DNA of 64,000 bases from Actinomycetota bacterium (lineage in GTDB: Bacteria > Actinomycetota > Acidimicrobiia > Acidimicrobiales > JAJPHE01): positions 1 through 64,000 of the forward strand of contig JAJPHE010000090.1 in the NCBI GenBank assembly GCA_021325435.1, written 5' to 3'. Position 1 is the stretch's first letter; the number at the start of each line of letters is the position of its first letter. A program made the position numbers and the translations under genes. This document shows positions 1-8,517 of the stretch, piece by piece. The notes beneath the pieces were generated by a model that was not told where the DNA came from, did no database searches, and saw only the letters and a list, made by a program, of their open reading frames with translations.

Positions 1-977
1 CGTGGCGCCACGACATCACCTACCACACGTTCATCCACGAGAACATGCGCAAGCGGTTCATGGACGGCTTCCACTACGACGCCCACCCCATGGGGATGCT
101 GGTATCCGGCGTGGCCGCCCTGTCCACCTTCTACGACGAGGCCAAGGCCATCTTCGACCAGGAGATCCGCTACAAGCAGATCGTCCGGCTCATCGCCAAG
201 CTGCCGACCCTCGCCGCCTGCACCTACCGGTTCAGCGTGGGCATGCCGTTCGTGTATCCCGACAACGCCCTCAGCTTCACCGCCAACTTCCTGCGCATGA
301 TGTTCGAGCCCCGCGAGGACGTGGCTTGGGCCGATCCCGTGCTGGCCAGGGCGCTCGACGTGCTGTTCATCCTCCACGCCGACCACGAGCAGAACTGCTC
401 GACGACGGCCATGCGGGTGGTGGGCTCCTCACACGCCGATCCCTACACGGCGTGCGCGGCGGCGTGCGCCGCTCTCTACGGCCCCCGTCACGGCGGCGCC
501 AACGAGCAGGTCATCCGCATGCTCACCGAGATCGGCTCGATGGACAACGTGGCCGACTTCGTCAAGGAGGTGAAGGCGGGCAAGGGCCGGCTGCAGGGCT
601 TCGGCCACCGGGTCTACAAGAACTACGACCCCCGGGCCAAGATCATCAAGCGCACCGCCGATGAGGTCTTCGCCGTCACCGGCAAGAACCCGCTGCTGGA
701 CATCGCCCTGAAGCTCGAGGAGGTCGCCCTCTCCGACGAGTACTTCATCTCCCGCCGGCTCTATCCGAACGTCGACTTCTACTCGGGCCTCATCTACCAG
801 GCCATGAGCTTCCCGATCGAGACCTTCCCGGTGCTATTCGCCATCCCCCGCACGTCGGGGTGGCTGGCCCACTGGGGCGAGATGCTCGACCAGGACTCCA
901 AGATCTCCCGCCCCCGCCAGCTCTACGTGGGCGAGGAGGAGCGCCAGTACCAGCCGATGGCCAAGCGGGGCAGCTGA
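1..977 (+). CDS. gltA: Citrate synthase, 3' part (5' end outside window)
   Basis: This is the C-terminal ~324 residues of a type II citrate synthase, which condenses oxaloacetate and acetyl-CoA at the entry of the TCA cycle. The frame is open from base 3, so roughly the first 100 residues lie outside the window; an internal ATG at 45 is not the real start. The family's catalytic residues are visible: the His in ILHADHEQNCST, the His in GFGHRVYKNYDPR and the Asp in YPNVDFYSG. The C-terminus (SGWLAHWGEML, then SRPRQLYVG) is typical. It is followed after 19 bp by a convergent thioesterase gene. Identification is secure. Confidence 0.95.
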   Translation, partial: WRHDITYHTFIHENMRKRFMDGFHYDAHPMGMLVSGVAALSTFYDEAKAIFDQEIRYKQIVRLIAKLPTLAACTYRFSVGMPFVYPDNALSFTANFLRMMFEPREDVAWADPVLARALDVLFILHADHEQNCSTTAMRVVGSSHADPYTACAAACAALYGPRHGGANEQVIRMLTEIGSMDNVADFVKEVKAGKGRLQGFGHRVYKNYDPRAKIIKRTADEVFAVTGKNPLLDIALKLEEVALSDEYFISRRLYPNVDFYSGLIYQAMSFPIETFPVLFAIPRTSGWLAHWGEMLDQDSKISRPRQLYVGEEERQYQPMAKRGS

Positions 978-996
978 GCCAGCCGCTGAGCCAGTC

Positions 997-1872
997 TCAG
1001 CCTTCGCCGCCGGGCCGGCGGGCCGGGTCCACCAGGCGGAGCAGCCCTTCCTGCACGACCGACACGACCAGGGTGCCGTCCTCGGTGAAGATGTGGCCCA
1101 TCGCCAGCCCCCGGGCCCCCGAGGCCGAGGGGCTGTGCTGGTCGTAGAGGAACCACTCGTCGGCCCGGAACGGGCGGTGGAACCACATGGCGTGGTCGAG
1201 GCTGGCCATCATCACCCGGGGGTCGTCCCACGCCAGCTGATGGGGCATCACCACCGAGTCGAGCAGCGTCATGTCGGAGGCGTAGGCGACCACGCAGGCG
1301 TGCAGCATCGGGTCGTCCGGCAGCCGGCCGTCGGCCCGCATCCACACCCGCTGGTGCGGAGGGCGGGGCTCGGCGCCGCGGAAGCGGCCGGGGTCCTCGG
1401 TGTGGCGCTGGTCGATGGGCCGGGGCCGCCAGTACCAGTCGCCCATCACCTCGGCGTAGGGCCGCATCCGCTCCTGGAAGGTGGGCAGCGTCTCCGGGGC
1501 GGGGACCTCCGGCATCGGCAGCTGGTGGCTGACCCCGTCCTCGCCGACGTGGAACGACGCCGACAGGTTGAAGATGGCCCGGCCGTGCTGGATGGCGACG
1601 ACCCGGCGGGTGGTGAACGACCTGCCGTCGCGGATCCGGTCCACCTCGTAGAGGATCGGCACCGCCGGGTCGCCGGGGCGCAGGAAGTAGGCGTGCAGCG
1701 AGTGCACCGTGCCCGAGTCGACCGTGCGCCCCGCCGCCACCAAGGCCTGTCCGGCCACCTGGCCGCCGAACACCCGCTGGCGCTTCTCGGTGGGGCTCAC
1801 GCCGCGGAAGATCTTCACCTCGATGGGCTCGAGGTCGAGGATGCGCAGCAGGTCGTCGAGCGCCTCGGTCAC
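997..1872 (-). CDS. tesB: Acyl-CoA thioesterase II (TesB family)
   Basis: The 291-residue product has the double hot-dog architecture of TesB thioesterases, which hydrolyse acyl-CoA to free fatty acid and CoA in the cytoplasm. Visible signatures are RVFGGQVAGQAL near the N-terminus, ASDMTLLDSV (the conserved Asp), SLDHAMWFHRPFRADEW and SVVQEGLLR near the end; the E. coli enzyme is about the same length (286). The open frame extends to 2013, but that would cross the divergent glycosidase start. I chose GTG 1872 because a TAGTCT hexamer ends 7 nt before it, as expected for a leaderless transcript. It faces gltA and diverges from the GH1 gene. Confidence 0.9.
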   Translation of the reverse strand: MTEALDDLLRILDLEPIEVKIFRGVSPTEKRQRVFGGQVAGQALVAAGRTVDSGTVHSLHAYFLRPGDPAVPILYEVDRIRDGRSFTTRRVVAIQHGRAIFNLSASFHVGEDGVSHQLPMPEVPAPETLPTFQERMRPYAEVMGDWYWRPRPIDQRHTEDPGRFRGAEPRPPHQRVWMRADGRLPDDPMLHACVVAYASDMTLLDSVVMPHQLAWDDPRVMMASLDHAMWFHRPFRADEWFLYDQHSPSASGARGLAMGHIFTEDGTLVVSVVQEGLLRLVDPARRPGGEG

Positions 1873-1879
1873 GGGCCGC

Positions 1880-1885
1880 AGACTA
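1880..1885 (-). promoter_or_regulatory. Putative -10 element of leaderless tesB
   Basis: TAGTCT (minus strand) is followed by 7 nt and the GTG start at 1872. It is back to back with a second such element for the divergent glycosidase gene, so both promoters share a 37-bp intergenic gap. Confidence 0.5.
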
Positions 1886-1896
1886 GGGGCCGAGAG

Positions 1897-1902
1897 TAGG
1901 GT
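1897..1902 (+). promoter_or_regulatory. Putative -10 element of leaderless GH1 gene
   Basis: TAGGGT is followed by 7 nt and the ATG start at 1910; no Shine-Dalgarno sequence is present in between. Confidence 0.5.
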
Positions 1903-1909
1903 CGGCCGC

Positions 1910-3088
1910 ATGCGCATCACCTTTCCGGACGGCTTCGTGTGGGGCACGGCCACCGCCGCCCACCAGGTCGAGGGGGGCAACTGGAACAACGACTGGTGGA
2001 TGTGGGAGCACAATCCCCTGAGCGGTTGCGTGGAGACCAGCGGCGACGCCTGCGACCACTACCACCGCTATGCCGAGGACCTCGATCTGGTGGCGGGCCT
2101 CGGCTTCAACTCCTACCGCTTCTCGTTGGAGTGGAGCCGCATCGAGCCCGAGGAGGGGGAGTGGTCGCTGGCCGCCCTCGACCACTACCGCCGGGTGTGC
2201 GCCGCCTGCCACGAGCGGGGGCTGACCCCGATCGTCACCTTCCATCACTTCACCACGCCCCGTTGGGTCAGCCACCACGGCGGCTGGGAGGAGCCCGACA
2301 CCGCCGACCGTTTCGCCCGTTTCTGCGAGCGGGCCACCGCCCACCTCGGCGACCTGATCGGGTGGGCGTGCACGATCAACGAGCCCAACGTGGTGGCCCT
2401 CATGGGTTACCTGGTCGGCATGTTCCCCCCGGGCCGGCGCGACGCGGCCCTGCGTAGGTGCGTCAACGACATCTTCATCGACGCCCACCACAAGGCCGTC
2501 GCCGCCATTCGCTCCGGGCCGGGCGACGCGCCGGTGGGCATGACCCTGTCGATGTCGGACTACCAGGCCCTCGAAGGCGGTGAGGCCCGGCTCGAGCGCA
2601 TCCGCCGCGGCATGGAGGACGTGTTCCTCGAGGCGGCGTCCGGTGACGACTTCATCGGGGTGCAGACCTACAGCCGCACCCGGGTGGCGCCGTCGGGCCC
2701 GCCCGAGCCGGAGGACGGCGTGGAGCTGACCCAGATGGGATACGAGTTCTGGCCCGACGCCCTCGAGGCCACCATCCGCCGCGCCTACCAGGTCACCGGG
2801 GGCATACCGGTGATGGTGACCGAGAACGGCATCGGCACCGCCGACGACTCCCGCCGCGTCGCCTACGTCACCACCGCCCTGGAGGGGGTGGGCCGCTGCC
2901 TGGCCGACGGGATCGACGTGCGCGGCTACGTCTACTGGACGACCATGGACAACTTCGAGTGGGCCATGGGCTACCAGCCCACGTTCGGCCTGGTGGCGGT
3001 GGACCGCGAAACCCTCCGGCGCACTCCGAAGCCCAGCGCGTCGTGGCTCGGCTCGATCGCCAGCGCCAACGCCCTCGACGTAGAATGA
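1910..3088 (+). CDS. Glycoside hydrolase family 1 (beta-glucosidase-like)
   Basis: This 392-residue protein is a GH1 retaining glycosidase with a TIM-barrel fold, probably acting on beta-glucosides or related sugars. It opens with FPDGFVWGTATAAHQVEG, the usual GH1 N-terminus. The acid/base Glu is in TINEPN (about residue 158) and the nucleophile Glu in VTENG (about residue 305). The C-terminal YVYWTTMDNFEWAMGY carries the sugar-binding NFEW. At 392 residues it is shorter than the usual 440-480, with loops around the active site apparently trimmed. No signal peptide is seen, so it is likely cytoplasmic. Substrate cannot be told from sequence. Confidence 0.9.
   Translation: MRITFPDGFVWGTATAAHQVEGGNWNNDWWMWEHNPLSGCVETSGDACDHYHRYAEDLDLVAGLGFNSYRFSLEWSRIEPEEGEWSLAALDHYRRVCAACHERGLTPIVTFHHFTTPRWVSHHGGWEEPDTADRFARFCERATAHLGDLIGWACTINEPNVVALMGYLVGMFPPGRRDAALRRCVNDIFIDAHHKAVAAIRSGPGDAPVGMTLSMSDYQALEGGEARLERIRRGMEDVFLEAASGDDFIGVQTYSRTRVAPSGPPEPEDGVELTQMGYEFWPDALEATIRRAYQVTGGIPVMVTENGIGTADDSRRVAYVTTALEGVGRCLADGIDVRGYVYWTTMDNFEWAMGYQPTFGLVAVDRETLRRTPKPSASWLGSIASANALDVE
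3081..3086 (+). promoter_or_regulatory. Putative -10 element of leaderless GtrA-like gene
   Basis: TAGAAT overlaps the stop codon of the glycosidase gene and lies 6 nt before the GTG start at 3093, suggesting independent leaderless transcription. Confidence 0.45.
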
Positions 3089-3092
3089 GGCC

Positions 3093-3575
3093 GTGAACCT
3101 CTCTCCCGCGGCGGTGGGGGAATGGTGGCGCAGCGAAGGCCAGAAAGCCGTCCGCTACACCCTCGTTTCCGTCATCTCCACCGCCGTGAGCCAGGCCGCC
3201 TTCATCATCGTGTTCGGCGTCGTCCGTTGGGGCGCCCGCACCTCGGCCATCTTCGCCACCTGCGTGGGGGCGGTTCCGTCCTACTACCTGAACCGCAACT
3301 GGGCGTGGGGCAAGACCGGTCGTTCCCACGTGTGGCGCGAGGTGGTCCCGTTCTGGGTGCTGGCCATCGTCGGGCTGGTGTTCTCCACCTGGGCCGCTGA
3401 CTTCGCCCACACCCACAGCCGGGGCATCCACAGCCACGTCGAGCACGTGGCCCTGGTGTCGGCCTGCTACCTGGGCGCCTTCGGGGTCTTGTGGGTCGCC
3501 AAGTTCCTGATCTTCAACCGGCTGCTGTGGCCGTCGGAGCGGGTGGAGGAAGAGCCCGTTCGCGCCGCCGCCTGA
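3093..3575 (+). CDS. GtrA-like membrane protein
   Basis: The 160-residue product has four predicted membrane segments and the GtrA-family features: VRYTLVSVISTAVSQ in helix 1, then SYYLNRNWAWG between helices 2 and 3, and AKFLIFNRLLW at the end. GtrA-family proteins are small membrane proteins linked to moving polyprenyl-phosphate sugars across the membrane for cell-surface glycosylation. The GTG start is supported by the TAGAAT element 6 nt upstream. The last 62 bp overlap the 3' end of the convergent lnt gene. No glycosyltransferase partner is adjacent. Confidence 0.8.
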   Translation: MNLSPAAVGEWWRSEGQKAVRYTLVSVISTAVSQAAFIIVFGVVRWGARTSAIFATCVGAVPSYYLNRNWAWGKTGRSHVWREVVPFWVLAIVGLVFSTWAADFAHTHSRGIHSHVEHVALVSACYLGAFGVLWVAKFLIFNRLLWPSERVEEEPVRAAA

Positions 3576-5064
3576 GCACCCTCTGGCGGCCGGCCGCCGC
3601 CCAGGCGGCGAGGAGGACCATCCCGACGAGGGCGTCGGGGCCGGCCTGACCGACCCGGTCGAACACGGTCCGCCCGTCGCGCCGTCGGAGCACCCCCTGC
3701 AGCACCTGGCGGGCGCCCAGGCCGGAGCGGGCCAGCACCCGGCCCCGGTGGTCGAACAGGGCCGTGTACCCGGTGGGGGCGGCCTGGGCCAGGTCGCGCC
3801 CGGCCTCCACCGCCCGCAGCCGCGAGGCGGCCACCTCCATCAGCGGCATCTGGGAAGTGGTGTAGGAGGCGGCGTTGGTCGGAACGAGCAGCACCCGGCC
3901 GCCGGCCCGCACCGCGGCCAGGGCCCGGTCGTCGAAGAACACCTCGTAGGAGATCATCACCCCGACCCGGCCGGCGCCGGTGGCGAGCACGCCCGGCCCC
4001 CGCCCGGCCACCTCGTCGCGGGGGACGGCCGACACGTCCCCCAGATGGCTGATCACCGAGCGGAAGGGGATCCACTCTCCGAACGGCACCCGGTGGACCT
4101 TGGTGTAGGGGCCGGTTCGGGTTCCGTCGGGCCACCAGGCGAACGCCTCGTTGAGGAAGCCGTCGGGGCCGGCCGGCTCGGTCACCCCGGCCGCCACCGT
4201 CGCCCCGTACGAGGCGGCCAGCGCCGCCATCTCCGCGTCTTCCGGGGAGCCGGCGAGGGGTTGGTCCAGCTCGATCACGTTCTCCGGCCACAGCACCAGG
4301 TCGACCGGTTGGCGCACGGCGGCCATGGCGTCGACCTGGGCCCGGAAGACCAGCGAGGGATCGCGGTTCACCGCCCGCAGGCCCCGGGGCCCGCCCCCCT
4401 GGACGAGGGCCACCCGGATCCGGCCCCTACCCGCCCCCCCGTCGGGGGCGGCCGCCGCCACCGCCGTCAGCCCCGCCACCACCGCCAGGGCGACGGCGCC
4501 GGCCGCCATCACCCGCAGCCCCGAATCGGGGGCCCGGTCGGGTCGGGACGCCACCTGGCGGACGGCGCCGGTGGCGAGGGCGGCCAGGGCCGCCCCGGCC
4601 AGGGCCGTCGCCCCCGTCACCAGCGGAACCCCGCCCAGCCGGGCCAGGGCGAGGAGCGGGCCGCCGGCCTGGCCGAGGGCCACCCCGGCGATGGGGACCC
4701 CGCCGAAGGGCCAGTGGTCGCGGGCGATGCCGGCCCCTGCCACGGCGGCGGCGAAGCCGGCGATCCGCCCGCGCCGCGAGGGGGTGACGAGCCCGGCCCC
4801 GGCGTAGAAGCCGGCTTCGGCGAGCACCGCCACCGGGTAGCCGGGCCCGGTGAAGCCGGTCATCCACCACCACCCGGGAGCGAACAGGCCGATGCCCACC
4901 AGCCACCCGACCAGGGCCCGCCGCCCCGGACTCTGGCCGGCCGTCAGGGCCGCCCACCCGGCCAGGCCCAGCGGGCCGGCCGGCCACCAGCCGACCGGCG
5001 GCAGGGCGCAGAAGAGGAGGACGCCGGCGGCGACCGCCGCCAGCAGCGGCAGGCCTCGCCTCAC
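3514..5064 (-). CDS. lnt: Apolipoprotein N-acyltransferase homologue with Cys-to-Ser change
   Basis: This 516-residue protein has an N-terminal block of membrane helices and a C-terminal nitrilase-like domain, the layout of Lnt, which adds the third acyl chain to lipoproteins on the outer face of the membrane. Two catalytic residues are present: Glu at about residue 261 (VLWPEN) and Lys at about 322 (YTKVHRVPFGE). The nucleophilic Cys expected before YEVFF is Ser (ISYEVFF, TCC codon, residue ~372). The protein may be inactive, use Ser, or have another role. The GTG start overlaps the cgoX stop as GTGA, so it is the last gene of the haem operon. Its 3' end overlaps the convergent GtrA-like gene by 62 bp. 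Confidence 0.85.
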   Translation of the reverse strand: MRRGLPLLAAVAAGVLLFCALPPVGWWPAGPLGLAGWAALTAGQSPGRRALVGWLVGIGLFAPGWWWMTGFTGPGYPVAVLAEAGFYAGAGLVTPSRRGRIAGFAAAVAGAGIARDHWPFGGVPIAGVALGQAGGPLLALARLGGVPLVTGATALAGAALAALATGAVRQVASRPDRAPDSGLRVMAAGAVALAVVAGLTAVAAAAPDGGAGRGRIRVALVQGGGPRGLRAVNRDPSLVFRAQVDAMAAVRQPVDLVLWPENVIELDQPLAGSPEDAEMAALAASYGATVAAGVTEPAGPDGFLNEAFAWWPDGTRTGPYTKVHRVPFGEWIPFRSVISHLGDVSAVPRDEVAGRGPGVLATGAGRVGVMISYEVFFDDRALAAVRAGGRVLLVPTNAASYTTSQMPLMEVAASRLRAVEAGRDLAQAAPTGYTALFDHRGRVLARSGLGARQVLQGVLRRRDGRTVFDRVGQAGPDALVGMVLLAAWAAAGRQRVLRRRRERALPPPAPTATAAG

Positions 5065-6470
5065 CGGGTGGGGGCGAGCGAGCGGAGGTGGTCGAGGGCC
5101 CGGGCGGCCGCCGCCTCCCCCTGGGCGATGCAGGCGGGGATGCCGAGTCCCCGAAAGGCCGCCCCGGCCGCCTCGAGGCCGGGCAGGCCGGCCAGCTCGG
5201 CCTCGGCCGCGGCCACCCGGTCGAGATGGCCCACCGTGTACTGGGGAAAGGCGCCCGGCCAGCGGGTCACCCGGTGCTCCACCGGGGGTCCGGACAACCC
5301 CATGGCCTCGGCCAGCTCGGCGTGAAGGGCCCCCACCAGCTCGGTGTCGTCCAGCTGCAGGGCCCGCTCGTCGCCGTAGCGGCCGGCCGACGCCCGCACC
5401 AGGACGAGTCCGGCGGGGGCGAGGTGGGGCCACTTCGAGGAGGTCCAGGTGCCGGCGGTGAGCAGGCGGCCCTCGGTGCGCGGAACGAGAAAGCCGCTGC
5501 CGTCGAGACGGGCGGGCACGTCGGAGGCCCGGTAGGCCAGCGCCGTCACCACCACCGAGGAGTGCTCGACCGAGCGGGCGAAGGCGCCGGCGCGGGGGGC
5601 CACGCCGTCGAGCAGCCCGGCCGTGGCCGGGGCGGGGACGCACACGATGACGGCGTCAGCGTCGATCCGGCGGCGGTCGGTCCTCACCGCCCAGCCCGGC
5701 CCGGCGCCCCGCTCGACGGAGGTGGCCGCCTCGCCCAGGGCCAGCTCCACCCCGGCGGCGGCCAGCCGGCCGGTCAGGGCGTCCACCACCCGCTCCAGGC
5801 CGGCGGGGTGGGAGAGGAAGACCGGGGGGACGGCGCCCCCCGGCGTCGGCGGGGGCGCGGCGCGCCGTAGGGCCAGCAGCAGGCTGCGCCCCCGGCGGGC
5901 GGCGGCGTCGAGCTGGGGGGCGGTGGCCGCCACGGACAGCAGCTCGGAGCGCCCGGCGTGGATGCCGCCGAGGAGCGGGTCGACGAGGCGCCGGTGGACC
6001 TCGGCGCCGAAGCGGCCGGCGACCACGTCCCCGACGGAGCGGTCGCCTTCGGCCGCCGGGCGGGGCAGCACCAGGTCGAGGGCGGCCCGGGCCACGCCGG
6101 CGGGGGACAGGATGCCCGAGCGGGCCACGGCGGCGAGGTTCGACGGGACACCGAGGACGAGGCCCTCCGGCAGCGGCCGCAGCCGCCCCCGCACCCACAG
6201 CCAGGCCTTGCCGGTGGCGGGGGCGATGAGCTCGTCGCCCAGGCCCAGACGACCGCACAGGTCGACGGCGTGGGGCACCCGGGCCAGGAAGGAGTCGGGC
6301 CCGAGGTCGAGCGGCACGCCGGCGAAGGGCTCGGTGGCGATCTTGCCCCCCGCCCGCCACGAGGAGTCGAGGACCACCACCCGCGCCCCTTCGGAGTCGG
6401 CGAGGGCGAAAGCGGCGGCCAGGCCGGTGACCCCGGCCCCGATCACGACCGCGGTCGGGCGCCGGCTCAC
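5061..6470 (-). CDS. cgoX: Coproporphyrinogen III oxidase / protoporphyrinogen oxidase (HemY family)
   Basis: The 469-residue flavoprotein starts with the FAD-binding Rossmann motif VVIGAGVTGLAAAFALA and ends with the HemY-type GLGIPACIAQGEAAA. Mid-sequence LVDPLLGGIHAG and WPGAFPQYTVGHLDRV are family hallmarks. In monoderm actinobacteria this enzyme oxidises coproporphyrinogen III to coproporphyrin III (CgoX), upstream of the ferrochelatase. The GTG start overlaps the cpfC stop as GTGA, which implies translational coupling. The frame is open further upstream, but only inside cpfC. Confidence 0.9.
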   Translation of the reverse strand: MSRRPTAVVIGAGVTGLAAAFALADSEGARVVVLDSSWRAGGKIATEPFAGVPLDLGPDSFLARVPHAVDLCGRLGLGDELIAPATGKAWLWVRGRLRPLPEGLVLGVPSNLAAVARSGILSPAGVARAALDLVLPRPAAEGDRSVGDVVAGRFGAEVHRRLVDPLLGGIHAGRSELLSVAATAPQLDAAARRGRSLLLALRRAAPPPTPGGAVPPVFLSHPAGLERVVDALTGRLAAAGVELALGEAATSVERGAGPGWAVRTDRRRIDADAVIVCVPAPATAGLLDGVAPRAGAFARSVEHSSVVVTALAYRASDVPARLDGSGFLVPRTEGRLLTAGTWTSSKWPHLAPAGLVLVRASAGRYGDERALQLDDTELVGALHAELAEAMGLSGPPVEHRVTRWPGAFPQYTVGHLDRVAAAEAELAGLPGLEAAGAAFRGLGIPACIAQGEAAAARALDHLRSLAPTR

Positions 6471-7402
6471 GCCGCCGTCGCCTCGAGGGCCCCGGTGACC
6501 GCGGCGGCCACCGCCGCGCACAGGCCCGGGTCGTCGTTGAGGGACTCGGTCCGCTCGAAGGCCAGGCCGGCGTCGGCGGCGACCCGGCGGGCGTCCACGT
6601 CGAGGTCGTACAGGATCTCGAGATGATCGGAGGTGAACCCGACCGGCGCCACCACCACCCCCCGGGCGCCCTCTCCGGGCAGGGCCCGGATCACCTCGGT
6701 CACGTCCGGGCCGAGCCACGGCTCGGGGGTCCGGGCCGCGCTCTGCCAGGCCTGGCGCCACCGCCCCACCCCCGCCGCCCGGGCCACCGCCTCACCGGTC
6801 TGGCGGACCTGTTCGGGATACGGGTCGCCGGTCTCGAGGATCCGCCGGGGCAGGCTGTGCGCCGTCACCAGCACCTCGACGTCGGCGGGGTCGACGCCGG
6901 CGGCGACCACCCGGCCCAGGGCGACCCGCAGGCGGGCGGTGAGGGCGTCGATCAGGCTGGGGGCCAGGTGCCAGCTGCGCACCGGGTGGAAGGCGAGGGC
7001 CGCCCCGGCGCACGCCTCCGCCGCCCGGGCCAGGTACTCGCCCACCGACAACGCCGAGTAGTGGGGCGCCAGCACCACGCCCACGGCCGCTGACACCCCG
7101 GCGCCGGCCATGGCGGCCACCCCGTCCTCGATGAAGGGGGTGGCGTGCTTGTCGCCGCGGAAGACCCGGAACCGGCCCGGATGCCCGGCGTCCAGCGACG
7201 CCTGGATCCCTTCGGCCTGGGCGGCGGTGCGGGCGGCCAAGGGGGACAGGCCCCCGATGGCCTCATACCGGCGGCGCAGGTCGGCCAGCTGCTCGGCGCT
7301 CGGCGGCCGGCCTCGGCGGATGTCGGTGTAGTAGGCCTCGATGTCGGCGGCGGTGGCCGGGGTGCCGTAGGACATCACCAGCACCCCGACGGGGGCGCTC
7401 AC
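6467..7402 (-). CDS. cpfC: Coproporphyrin III ferrochelatase
   Basis: This 311-residue protein belongs to the ferrochelatase family and inserts ferrous iron into coproporphyrin III in the monoderm haem pathway. Visible motifs: VLVMSYGTP at the N-terminus, [12 protein letters not shown] with the metal-site His, [10 protein letters not shown], and [15 protein letters not shown] with the conserved Glu. The start GTG overlaps the hemE stop (GTGA). No decarboxylase (ChdC/HemQ), needed to finish haem by this route, is in the window. The neighbouring cytochrome genes are obvious haem consumers. Confidence 0.92.
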   Translation of the reverse strand: MSAPVGVLVMSYGTPATAADIEAYYTDIRRGRPPSAEQLADLRRRYEAIGGLSPLAARTAAQAEGIQASLDAGHPGRFRVFRGDKHATPFIEDGVAAMAGAGVSAAVGVVLAPHYSALSVGEYLARAAEACAGAALAFHPVRSWHLAPSLIDALTARLRVALGRVVAAGVDPADVEVLVTAHSLPRRILETGDPYPEQVRQTGEAVARAAGVGRWRQAWQSAARTPEPWLGPDVTEVIRALPGEGARGVVVAPVGFTSDHLEILYDLDVDARRVAADAGLAFERTESLNDDPGLCAAVAAAVTGALEATAA

Positions 7403-8451
7403 GGCGACCCGCCCGGGGCCGCCTCGGCCCGGCCCTCGGCGTGGACCAGCTCGGCCACCCGGGTCAGGACCCCCGGGTCGGTCTCGGGCATGACCCCGTG
7501 GCCCAGGTTGAAGATGTGCCCGGGCAGCCCCCCGGCCTGGGCCAGCACCCGGCGGGCCTCGGCTTCCACCACCTCCAACGGCGCCAGGCACATCACCGGG
7601 TCGAGGTTGCCCTGCACGGCCCGGCCCCCGACCCGCCGGCGGGCCTCGCCGAGGGGCACCCGCCAGTCCACCCCCACGACGTCCGCTCCGGCCTCGCCCA
7701 TCATGGTGAGCAGCTCGCCGGTGCCCACGCCGAAATGGATCCGGGGCACGCCCAGGTCGGCGATGCCCTCCAGCACCCGGCGGCTGGCCGGCAGGACGTG
7801 CTGGCGGTAGTCGTCGGGCGAGAGGGCGCCGGCCCAGCTGTCGAACAGCTGGACGGCCGAGGCGCCCGCCTCGACCTGGGCCCGCAGGAAGGCCAGCGCC
7901 AGCTCGGCCAGCCCGTCCATCAGCCGGCCCCACCACCCGGGCTCGGAGTGCATTAGCGCCTTGGTCCGGGCCCAGGTGCGTGACGGTCCCCCCTCCACCA
8001 GGTAGCTGGCCACCGTGAAGGGCGCCCCGGCGAAGCCGATCAGGGGGACCGACAGCTCGCCGACGAGGATCCGCACCGTCTCCAGCACGTGCGGGATGTC
8101 CTCCTCGGGCTCCAACGCCCGCAGGCGGCGGAGGTCCTCGGGGCCGCGGAACGGGTCGGCCACCACCGGGCCGTGGCCGGGGGTCACGTCCACCCCCACG
8201 TCGATGGCGGCCAGGGGCACCACGATGTCGGAGAAGAGGATGGCGGCGTCCACCCCGTAGCGGCGGACCGGCTGCAGGGTGATCTCGGCGGCCAGCTCGG
8301 GCTCGGCGATGGCGTCGAGGATGCTGCCCTCGCCCCGCACCTGGCGGTACTCGGGCAGGGCGCGCCCGGCCTGGCGCATGAACCACACCGGCACGGTGTC
8401 CGACGGAAGGCAGCGACAGGCCTTCATGAAGGGGGATTCTTCGAAGGCCAC
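7399..8451 (-). CDS. hemE: Uroporphyrinogen decarboxylase
   Basis: HemE decarboxylates uroporphyrinogen III to coproporphyrinogen III. The 350-residue product carries the N-terminal signature [17 protein letters not shown], the catalytic Asp in [12 protein letters not shown], and [13 protein letters not shown]. It is the first gene of the hemE-cpfC-cgoX-lnt operon. I chose GTG 8451 because TAGTTT lies 8 nt upstream, giving a leaderless start and an N-terminus ([12 protein letters not shown]) like other HemE proteins; ATG 8427 is the alternative. It diverges from the HelD-like gene. Confidence 0.93.
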   Translation of the reverse strand: MAFEESPFMKACRCLPSDTVPVWFMRQAGRALPEYRQVRGEGSILDAIAEPELAAEITLQPVRRYGVDAAILFSDIVVPLAAIDVGVDVTPGHGPVVADPFRGPEDLRRLRALEPEEDIPHVLETVRILVGELSVPLIGFAGAPFTVASYLVEGGPSRTWARTKALMHSEPGWWGRLMDGLAELALAFLRAQVEAGASAVQLFDSWAGALSPDDYRQHVLPASRRVLEGIADLGVPRIHFGVGTGELLTMMGEAGADVVGVDWRVPLGEARRRVGGRAVQGNLDPVMCLAPLEVVEAEARRVLAQAGGLPGHIFNLGHGVMPETDPGVLTRVAELVHAEGRAEAAPGGSP

Positions 8452-8459
8452 CGGGCCGA

Positions 8460-8465
8460 AAACTA
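8460..8465 (-). promoter_or_regulatory. Putative -10 element of the haem operon
   Basis: TAGTTT on the minus strand precedes the hemE GTG by 8 nt, consistent with leaderless transcription of the four-gene operon. Confidence 0.5.
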
Positions 8466-8478
8466 CCGGCGCCGGCAC

Positions 8479-8484
8479 TATGCT
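8479..8484 (+). promoter_or_regulatory. Possible -10 element of the HelD-like gene
   Basis: TATGCT lies 33 nt before the proposed TTG start at 8518. A short C5/G5 hairpin follows in the leader. No convincing -35 is seen. Confidence 0.3.
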
Positions 8485-8517
8485 GGCCGGTCCCCCTTTT
8501 CCGGGGGCGCAACGCAA

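Noticed and set aside
3748-5325. Long + strand ORF (525 codons) opposite lnt and cgoX
   Set aside because: Its product is Gly/His/Arg/Pro-rich with no recognisable domain, and it is antisense to two clear genes. It is a shadow of high GC content.
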